From NCBI GenBank assembly GCA_027026055.1, contig JALVPA010000108.1, positions 1 through 13,767 of the forward strand: a stretch of 13,767 bases of DNA, given 5' to 3'. The translations under genes and the position numbers were made by a program. The stretch comes from Campylobacteraceae bacterium (lineage in GTDB: Bacteria; Campylobacterota; Campylobacteria; Campylobacterales; Sulfurovaceae). Shown here piece by piece: positions 1-5,954 of this stretch; positions within the stretch are counted from its first letter, which is position 1; each line of letters opens with the position of its first letter. Below the pieces are notes generated by a model. That model ran no database searches. It was not told the DNA's origin and saw only the letters and a list, made by a program, of their open reading frames with translations.

Positions 1-332
1 TGCATCGCTTCCAGCGGCACGCTATAACCGCATTCCTCTTCGATCTCCTCGACGGCGATTTGTACCGGCGGCAACGTTTTATCCGCGATACCGGCACACA
101 GCTCGACCGTCACCCCATTGCCGTTATGCATATAGACGGCGGGGCGAAACTGACGCACCAGCACGAACGCCTCTTTTTGCGTATGATAGATCAATACCGC
201 CACACTATCGTGCGCTTCGACCACCTCCCAACTTTTCTCAACTCCGTTTTGGGTGTAGTGCGCCTTATAAGCATGCACGAAACGTGCTTCTTTCAACGGC
301 TCCGTACGAAAATTTTCAATCTTGTAACTCAT
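1..332 (-). CDS. Nudix hydrolase, ADP-ribose/UDP-sugar diphosphatase-like (3' end missing)
   Basis: Only the first 110 residues are visible; the gene continues past the left edge. Translation gives MSYKIENFRTEPLKEARFVHAY, then FVLVRQFRPAVY and VELCAGIADK, leading into a Nudix box ending EEIEEECGY. This is the pattern of the NUDT14/ADP-ribose pyrophosphatase branch, which hydrolyses nucleoside diphosphate-linked sugars in the cytoplasm. The Arg of the canonical REUxEE motif is Glu here, while the metal-binding EE pair and following G are present. The ATG (332-330) lies inside the 3' end of csd3 on the same strand (17-bp overlap) and has a good Shine-Dalgarno AAGGA at 339-343 with 6-nt spacing, so translation is probably coupled to csd3. 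The exact substrate cannot be told from this fragment. Confidence 0.8.
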   Translation of the reverse strand, partial: MSYKIENFRTEPLKEARFVHAYKAHYTQNGVEKSWEVVEAHDSVAVLIYHTQKEAFVLVRQFRPAVYMHNGNGVTVELCAGIADKTLPPVQIAVEEIEEECGYSVPLEAM

Positions 333-1617
333 CTTCTATCCTTACGGTATCAAAAAGCTTTCCCGCCAAACTCTCTTTTCGCCAAATATAAGTCGGCGTA
401 TCATTCATCAAATAAGCGTCAAGCTTTTCTCTGTTTTCTTCGGCATGGGGTATGTTCACCCGTTTATAGCGTGTCTCGGTCCGCTTTGCGTAACGTGTTT
501 TCTTCGTACGCTTTTTGCCGCCTATCGATTTTTTACCGAGTACCTTCATCGGATCGATCCATCGCCCGTTTTTCATCAATCCGAAATGCAGATGCGGCCC
601 CGTACTGCGTCCCGTCGAACCGACATAACCGATAATCTGTCCGCGCTTGACATATTGCCCGCGCTTGACACGAAGTCTGCTTTGGTGCGCATAGAGCGAA
701 ACATATCCGCCGCCGTGTCTTATTTTTACCGTTTTGCCGTATCCGCGCATCCATCCCGCATAAATCACTTTCCCGTCATTTACCGCCAAAATCGGCGTTC
801 CGCGCCTGGCACCGAAGTCCGTGCCGTGATGGGGGCGATAACGATGCAAAATCGGATGCCATCTTCGATACGAAAAACGAGACGTTACCCGAGGGTGACG
901 TAGCGGCATACCGAATCGCTTTCCGCGTTTACCCGAATCGACATAGGTATAGTAGGTCACTCTCTTTTTACCCGTAACGGTATACGCGACTTTTTTATGA
1001 AGTTGCGTATATCCTCTTCCGTCGCCGTCCACATAGATATAGGTAGACTTGTCTCCGTGTCGATAACGCACCGTCAAGAGTTTCGGCATATCATAAATCT
1101 TGTCGAGACGCTTTTTTTGTCGATAAACGAATGACACTCTATCGCCTTTTCGCATCTTTTTCGTATCGACGGCATTTTTCAACGCCAACGCCAAGCGTTT
1201 GGCCAACGTTTCGTGTTGCGTCGCCTTTTTCGTATCTTCGTAAAGATTCGTTTCGACGGAAATCTCTGCAAAACGCTCTTCTTCTTTATAAACAATCGGG
1301 ATAATATCGAAAGCGTAACCCTTTTCGGTATCGTCTCGACGATACAAATGAATTTGCATCTCTTTACTGATAGGGATCAAAGCCTGTTCCAACGTCCCGT
1401 TGTCATCTTTCAATTCCCAATAATCGTATCCGCTACGAATCTCCGTCAAAAATTTCGTATCGTCTTTGGAGTAAACCGACAACATCCCGGTAGAGATGTT
1501 ATGCTCTTTCAAATAATCCGAAAAGGTTTTGTTTGGGGGCCACACGAGACGATCCGCACGGGAAGCCCACACCATCGTAAACCCTATCAAAAACAAAACC
1601 GAAAAAACTTTTCTCAA
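316..1617 (-). CDS. csd3: M23 family peptidoglycan metallopeptidase, Csd3/HdpA/Pgp3-like
   Basis: Predicted exported peptidoglycan endopeptidase/carboxypeptidase of 433 aa. An N-terminal signal segment (residues 1-19, MRKVFSVLFLIGFTMVWAS) is followed by a long non-catalytic region (about 25-235). That region has LVWPPNKTFSDYL and ALIPISKEMQIHLY segments resembling the inhibitory and linker domains of H. pylori Csd3. The LytM-type M23 domain spans about 238-360. Zinc and catalytic motifs are intact: HHGTD (H263, D267), YAH (H311) and HLH (H342, H344). A Lys/Arg-rich tail (about 365-390) extends beyond the domain. In Helicobacter and Campylobacter this family trims cross-links and pentapeptides and shapes helical cells. 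The start is a TTG (1617-1615) with GAGGA 7 nt upstream; the next Met would delete most of the signal peptide. It is divergent from the PgbA-N gene, as in related genomes. Confidence 0.88.
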   Translation of the reverse strand: MRKVFSVLFLIGFTMVWASRADRLVWPPNKTFSDYLKEHNISTGMLSVYSKDDTKFLTEIRSGYDYWELKDDNGTLEQALIPISKEMQIHLYRRDDTEKGYAFDIIPIVYKEEERFAEISVETNLYEDTKKATQHETLAKRLALALKNAVDTKKMRKGDRVSFVYRQKKRLDKIYDMPKLLTVRYRHGDKSTYIYVDGDGRGYTQLHKKVAYTVTGKKRVTYYTYVDSGKRGKRFGMPLRHPRVTSRFSYRRWHPILHRYRPHHGTDFGARRGTPILAVNDGKVIYAGWMRGYGKTVKIRHGGGYVSLYAHQSRLRVKRGQYVKRGQIIGYVGSTGRSTGPHLHFGLMKNGRWIDPMKVLGKKSIGGKKRTKKTRYAKRTETRYKRVNIPHAEENREKLDAYLMNDTPTYIWRKESLAGKLFDTVRIEDELQD

Positions 1618-1646
1618 TAGTGCTTCCTCACGCTAAATGAAAGGTT

Positions 1647-1652
1647 ATTATA
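1647..1652 (-). promoter_or_regulatory. Candidate -10 box of the csd3 promoter
   Basis: On the minus strand this reads TATAAT, about 30 nt ahead of the TTG start of csd3. No recognisable -35 hexamer lies 17 nt upstream, which is usual for sigma-70 promoters in Campylobacterota, where -10 sequences dominate. The predicted transcript leader would be about 20-25 nt, just enough to hold the GAGGA ribosome-binding site. Confidence 0.55.
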
Positions 1653-1712
1653 TCCGATTTTGACTAATATACTCCGAGATTACGGTTCATTCAACTTTTA
1701 ATCTTTTGTCTG

Positions 1713-1718
1713 TATAAT
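1713..1718 (+). promoter_or_regulatory. Candidate -10 box of the pgbA-glcD-yihY operon promoter
   Basis: Perfect TATAAT on the plus strand, 52 nt ahead of the ATG at 1770. The upstream stretch is T-rich (TTCAACTTTTAATC) without a clear -35. Predicted transcription start is near 1725, giving a leader of roughly 45 nt with AAGGA at 1758-1762. It faces away from the csd3 -10 box about 60 bp to the left, so the two operons share one divergent control region. Confidence 0.55.
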
Positions 1719-1769
1719 CGAATTCACCAGAACAATAAAAGCTCTGCTTTAACCAAAAAGGACAATCCG

Positions 1770-2459
1770 ATGCGTATGATTGTGTCGATTCTATTAGTGT
1801 TGTCGGCCTCACTTTCGGCCTCTTTTTTCCCTTCGACCGTCCATACGACGATTAAACGGATAGAAGGAAAAACGCTTCGTCTCTCCAAACCTTTCCCGGT
1901 CACCGGTATGAGCGGCATTGTCGTCCATCGCTATGGGAAAACGATCGATGCGGCACTCGGCTATCTCGTACAACGAAACGACAAAGGCGAAGCCGTGCTG
2001 ATCCGAGGCAAAATCACACCGCACGAAGCGCTTCCCGACATCAAAACATCGCCTTCCGAAGGCGACAAAGTTATCGGCGGTTACCTCTACGGCAATGTGA
2101 TGGTACTCGCTCCCGACGAAACGACGTACAAAAAGATCGTCTCGCGCTATCGCAAAACGTGGTTTCATCCCGACCTTCTCGCCGCCTATCTTTCTCAAGA
2201 GGGCGATGCCTATCCGACCCGAAAGACACTCAAAGCCTTTGCGAAGCAGTATCAAATCGGACTTTTTTATATTGTACGGCGCAACGATGCGGTCTTATAC
2301 GATCCTATATCCGAACGAATCGTAGCTAAAAAACCTTTCCGAAATCCTCCCGAAAAAACTCGCTATCCCTTTTATATGCGCTTGAAAAAAATAGAAGCGG
2401 GGCTTTTCGGCGACGAAGGCGACGGTGACTACTATCGTCTCATGGAGCAGTTTCAATGA
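1770..2459 (+). CDS. Exported protein with plasminogen-binding (PgbA) N-terminal domain
   Basis: 229-aa secreted or periplasmic protein with a signal peptide (about residues 1-17, MRMIVSILLVLSASLSA). The rest resembles the N-terminal domain of Helicobacter PgbA/PgbB: GMSGIVVHRYG, VLAPDETTYKKI, DLLAAYLS, QIGLFYIVRRNDAVLYD and PFYMRLKKIEAGLFG. H. pylori PgbA is about twice as long and carries a long charged Lys/Glu-rich tail credited with plasminogen binding. That tail is absent and the protein ends in QFQ, so binding plasminogen is unlikely to be its role; the true function of the domain is unknown. The start is supported by AAGGA at 7-nt spacing. Its TGA overlaps the glcD ATG (ATGA, 2456-2459), indicating translational coupling. 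Gene order next to csd3 and glcD is conserved from memory in Helicobacter and Campylobacter. Confidence 0.8.
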   Translation: MRMIVSILLVLSASLSASFFPSTVHTTIKRIEGKTLRLSKPFPVTGMSGIVVHRYGKTIDAALGYLVQRNDKGEAVLIRGKITPHEALPDIKTSPSEGDKVIGGYLYGNVMVLAPDETTYKKIVSRYRKTWFHPDLLAAYLSQEGDAYPTRKTLKAFAKQYQIGLFYIVRRNDAVLYDPISERIVAKKPFRNPPEKTRYPFYMRLKKIEAGLFGDEGDGDYYRLMEQFQ

Positions 2460-3841
2460 TCGATCCCAAGCATCTCGAACGTTTTCGCAGCTTTATCGGT
2501 GAGGAGAACGTCAAGTCGGACAAGGCGCATATGATCGCCTATAGCTACGATGCGACGCGCACGCGCTACGAACCCGATGCGGTACTCTTCCCGCGCGACG
2601 AAGAGGATGTGAGTCGTATCCTGACCTACTGCAACGCGCACGGCATCGTCGTTACGCCGCGCGGTGCGGGTAGCGGCTTTACGGGCGGTGCCTTGCCCGT
2701 CAACGGCGGCATTACTTTAGCGTTTGAAAAGCATATGAACAAGATCCTCGAGATCGATATGCAAAATATGATGGCGGTGGTGCAACCCGGTGTGATCAAT
2801 ATGGACTTACAACGCGCCGTAGAAGCGGTGGGGCTCTTCTATCCGCCCGATCCGGCTAGCGAACAATACTCCACCATCGGCGGTAACGTGAGCGAAAACG
2901 CGGGCGGCATGCGCGCGGCAAAGTACGGCATCACCAAAGATTATGTAATGGCGCTTCGCGCCGTACGCGCCAACGGCGACGTCATCCGCGCCGGCAAACG
3001 CACCATCAAGGATGTGGCGGGCTACAATATCGCGGGAGCCTTGGTAGGTAGCGAAGGGACATTGGCGGTCATTACCGAAATCACCCTCAAACTCCTGCCC
3101 AAGCCGCGCTTTCGCAAAGCCTATATGGGGATCTTCCCCGATGTCGAAGCGGCGATGAACGCAGTCTTTAAATCCTTAGCGGCAGGAGCCAATCCCGTAG
3201 CAATGGAGTTTATGGATGCATTGGTGGTACAAGCGCTCAAAGAGAAGTTGGGTGTCGAACTGCCCGAAGAAGCAGGCGCGCTGCTTATCGGCGATGTGGA
3301 CGGCAACGTCATTCAAGAGTTGGAGTTTCAGCTTGAGACCTTAGAACGCTCGTTTAAAGCAAACGGCGCGCAATCGTTTGTCATTGCCGACGATGGCGAA
3401 GCGCGCGACAAGCTTTGGTTCGCCAGACGCAACGCATCGCCCTCGATTACGATCTACGGCAACAAAAAGCTCAATGAAGATATCTCCGTACCGCGCAGTA
3501 TGCTTCCGAAGGCGCTGGAAAAAATCTACGCGATCGGCGAAAAGTACGGTTTCAAAGTACCCTGCTTCGGTCATGCGGGCGACGGCAATATCCACGTCAA
3601 CGTCATGGTACCCGACGGCAAGGACGAAGCGCAATTGGCACGCGGACACGAGGCAATCGAAGAGATTTTCGAAGCGGTGGTGGCAATGGGCGGTACGCTT
3701 AGCGGCGAACACGGCATCGGGCTCTCGAAAGCCCCCTTTATGGATATCGCCTTTACACCCCAAGAGATCGCGCTCTTTCGCGATCTCAAGCGCGCCTTCG
3801 ATCCCAACAACATCCTCAATCCCGGCAAAATGGGACTTTAA
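2456..3841 (+). CDS. glcD: FAD-linked 2-hydroxy-acid oxidase, glycolate oxidase subunit GlcD-like
   Basis: 461-aa flavoprotein oxidising glycolate or D-lactate-type 2-hydroxy acids to the 2-oxo acid. The PCMH-type FAD-binding domain covers about residues 38-215, with PRGAGSGFTGGA (68-79), PPDPASEQYSTIGGNVSENAGG (130-151) and GALVGSEGTLAVIT. The FAD-oxidase C-terminal domain (about 220-460) carries GHAGDGNIHVN (372-382), SGEHGIGLSK (416-425) and FDPNNILNPGK (448-458). All hallmark motifs are present and the length is normal. In E. coli GlcD works with GlcE and GlcF; neither is in this window, so electrons may go to another partner or the protein may act alone. It starts in the ATGA overlap with the preceding gene and ends 11 nt before yihY. 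Substrate preference between glycolate and D-lactate cannot be decided from sequence. Confidence 0.9.
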   Translation: MIDPKHLERFRSFIGEENVKSDKAHMIAYSYDATRTRYEPDAVLFPRDEEDVSRILTYCNAHGIVVTPRGAGSGFTGGALPVNGGITLAFEKHMNKILEIDMQNMMAVVQPGVINMDLQRAVEAVGLFYPPDPASEQYSTIGGNVSENAGGMRAAKYGITKDYVMALRAVRANGDVIRAGKRTIKDVAGYNIAGALVGSEGTLAVITEITLKLLPKPRFRKAYMGIFPDVEAAMNAVFKSLAAGANPVAMEFMDALVVQALKEKLGVELPEEAGALLIGDVDGNVIQELEFQLETLERSFKANGAQSFVIADDGEARDKLWFARRNASPSITIYGNKKLNEDISVPRSMLPKALEKIYAIGEKYGFKVPCFGHAGDGNIHVNVMVPDGKDEAQLARGHEAIEEIFEAVVAMGGTLSGEHGIGLSKAPFMDIAFTPQEIALFRDLKRAFDPNNILNPGKMGL

Positions 3842-3852
3842 CACCTATCGCC

Positions 3853-4692
3853 ATGTCTCGCAGACGTCGCCTTGTCGAAAAATACTATCTTTTCCTCAAA
3901 GATTTTTTCTACGATCTTTTCGAAGACAAAGTCGGCTATTACGCTTCCGCACTCAGTTGGAGTACGCTTTTTTCGATTATCCCGCTGTTGGTGCTTTTAC
4001 TCTTTATCTTTACCCATTTGCCTGTTTTTCACGAAGTTTACGGCAATGTCAAATCGTTGATTTTCGCCAATTTGATGCCTACGCAATCGGAACTTATCCT
4101 CGCCAAAATCGACGAATTTATCGAAAATTCTTCCAGACTCGGATGGATCGGTTTTGCGTATGTACTCTTTGCCGTAGGTATGTTTCTGAAAAACTACGAC
4201 TATATCGTCAACGATATTTTCGAGATGCCGCCGCGCTCTTTTATGCAAAGCGTACGCACTTACGGATTTCTACTTCTGTTGCTTCCGACGATGCTTGCCG
4301 CATCGTTTTATCTCTCCGAAACTCTGCATCGTTTGGTAGGAGAAGAGAGACTCGAAAAGGCATTTCATCTCTACACGTTGCTACCTTTTTTGATTAGCTG
4401 GGGTATCTTTTATATCGCCTATCAATTCTCCGCAAACCGCCCCATTCGCAGGCGTGCGGCACTTGCCAGTTCCTTTATTGCGTCGCTCGTTTGGTACCTC
4501 TCCAAAAACGCCTTTGTCTTCTATGTCATGCATAACCGCACATACACTAGTATTTACGGTAGTATTGGCGCCTTGCTTTTTTTCTTTTTGTGGATTTATA
4601 TTTCGTGGGCAATCTTTTTGCACGGGCTACGCTTTTGCTACCTACTCGAAAAAGAGGAAGAAGAGGAAGAAAAAACGGTTCAAAAAAGATAA
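3853..4692 (+). CDS. YihY/BrkB family inner-membrane protein (formerly annotated ribonuclease BN)
   Basis: 279-aa polytopic membrane protein with about six hydrophobic segments (near residues 36-56, 96-113, 136-154, 173-192, 202-222, 236-260). Family signatures are YYASALSWSTLFSIIPLLVLLL near the N-terminus and YTSIYGSIGALLFFFLWIYISW near the C-terminus. Older annotations call this rbn (RNase BN), but that enzyme is a different protein; the biochemical role of YihY/BrkB is not established. It starts 11 nt after glcD with no convincing Shine-Dalgarno, so it probably depends on read-through from glcD. The C-terminus is a Glu-rich tail (EKEEEEEEKTVQKR) reaching 13 bp into the convergent comEC gene. 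C. jejuni has the same glcD-rbn-comEC order as far as I recall. Confidence 0.85.
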   Translation: MSRRRRLVEKYYLFLKDFFYDLFEDKVGYYASALSWSTLFSIIPLLVLLLFIFTHLPVFHEVYGNVKSLIFANLMPTQSELILAKIDEFIENSSRLGWIGFAYVLFAVGMFLKNYDYIVNDIFEMPPRSFMQSVRTYGFLLLLLPTMLAASFYLSETLHRLVGEERLEKAFHLYTLLPFLISWGIFYIAYQFSANRPIRRRAALASSFIASLVWYLSKNAFVFYVMHNRTYTSIYGSIGALLFFFLWIYISWAIFLHGLRFCYLLEKEEEEEEKTVQKR

Positions 4693-5945
4693 AGACGCAA
4701 CGCAAACACTACGGCAATCCCCCATGTCAAATACCAAGCCGTGCGATACCGCATCGCCGCCAACGCCGCAACAACATACAGTATGCCAATCGCTAACGGC
4801 GTCTCATAGAAAGTTGTCGTTTGCGGCAATGTCAACAGCTTTGTCAATGCCGTATCGAACAGGCCGCCCGCGCCTATCGCATGTAGCAAGATCGACAACG
4901 GATAAAAGAGCGTAAAAAGTAGCGACAATAACGGCGACAAAAGTTGCCATCGCGATGTTTCCGGGAAAAACAGATGCGTAATCGGCAACATCAACACAAA
5001 TACGCCTACTGCAATAACGACGGAAGCGACTATCGGTTTCTCCGTCGCTTTGAAATAGTGAAGCAAAAGATAGATGAAATAGACGCCGAAAAACGAGAAC
5101 CAAAACCCGAGTGAAAACGCCAAATCGGGAAATATCGCTAGCAACAACGCTATGACACTAAACAAAAAGGTTACGCGCCACACGTCGATACCCAATACCG
5201 TCAACGCCCATCCGGAAGCCAGCATGGCATAAGCGCGCACCAGAGAGGGTGGTGCGCCGACAAACCATACATAGATCCCCGCCAAAAGCAACGTTGCCGC
5301 GCCGACATCGAACAACCGATAACGATAGAGCCAAAAACGTCGCTGTAACGGCGTGTAAAGAAGTGTCAATACCCCGTAAAGCACACCCCATAATATTGTC
5401 AAGTGCAGTCCGCTTAACGCCGTCAAATGGTTGACACCCAATCCCGAGAGTGCCCTACGTAACGATGCGGAAATCTCCGAAGCGAAAAAAAGCGCGCCGT
5501 AAAGTGCGGCGATATCGGGACGGTCGTGTTGTGCGGCAATCTTTTCTCTCAAACGCGCTTTTGCGCTATCGCCTCTTTTTAAGATACGTAACATACGACT
5601 CTTGAGATACCCTGTCGTCAAAAAATCGACAAAATCGTAACGCTTATCGGGTGTCAACTTGATGCGTACCGTATCGCCTTTACGCGCATCGACGAACCTC
5701 GGCCATGTCGTATAAAGACGGAGTCCCTCTTTCGTATGCAACTTCGCCGCTTTATAGATAGAGTGTCGCTTCTTTTTGAGATAAAGGGTCTTCACCGAAG
5801 CCTCGGTATAATAAAACGGCAAAGAGACAAAATCGCGGTAGTGTAGATAGCGCCATCCCAAATGAAGAAGGAAGAGCACAAAGGCGATAGCCATGAAATA
5901 AACGAACTCTCGCCTATCAAAAAAGAGCGTCGGTTTGGTCGTCAT
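4680..5945 (-). CDS. comEC: Short-form ComEC/Rec2 competence channel
   Basis: 421-aa polytopic membrane protein forming the presumed inner-membrane channel for single-stranded DNA during natural transformation. The Competence domain (about residues 145-400) carries HLTALSGLHLTIL (H181 in the conserved SGxH motif), PPSLVRAYAML (232-242) and SLGFWFSFFGVYFIYLL. An N-terminal pair of hydrophobic segments and a small soluble region precede it. The C-terminal metallo-beta-lactamase nuclease domain of long ComEC proteins (about 750 aa) is absent, as is usual in Campylobacterota as I recall. The ATG lies 9 nt after the dnaB stop and is preceded by AGGGAG at very short spacing, so coupling to dnaB is likely. 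The 3' end overlaps yihY by 13 bp on the other strand. The pseudopilins at 12.2-13.3 kb could serve the same uptake machine. Confidence 0.88.
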   Translation of the reverse strand: MTTKPTLFFDRREFVYFMAIAFVLFLLHLGWRYLHYRDFVSLPFYYTEASVKTLYLKKKRHSIYKAAKLHTKEGLRLYTTWPRFVDARKGDTVRIKLTPDKRYDFVDFLTTGYLKSRMLRILKRGDSAKARLREKIAAQHDRPDIAALYGALFFASEISASLRRALSGLGVNHLTALSGLHLTILWGVLYGVLTLLYTPLQRRFWLYRYRLFDVGAATLLLAGIYVWFVGAPPSLVRAYAMLASGWALTVLGIDVWRVTFLFSVIALLLAIFPDLAFSLGFWFSFFGVYFIYLLLHYFKATEKPIVASVVIAVGVFVLMLPITHLFFPETSRWQLLSPLLSLLFTLFYPLSILLHAIGAGGLFDTALTKLLTLPQTTTFYETPLAIGILYVVAALAAMRYRTAWYLTWGIAVVFALRLYLF

Positions 5946-5954
5946 GGCTCCCTA

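Noticed and set aside
60..903. Plus-strand open frames opposite the Nudix and csd3 genes
   Set aside because: They are antisense to genes with clear motifs; their translations show no domain and lack ribosome-binding sites.
3378..4397. Long open frame on the plus strand in another phase across the glcD/yihY junction
   Set aside because: It overlaps two well-supported genes, and its translation is rich in Arg, Ser and Thr with no recognisable domain: a shadow of codon bias.
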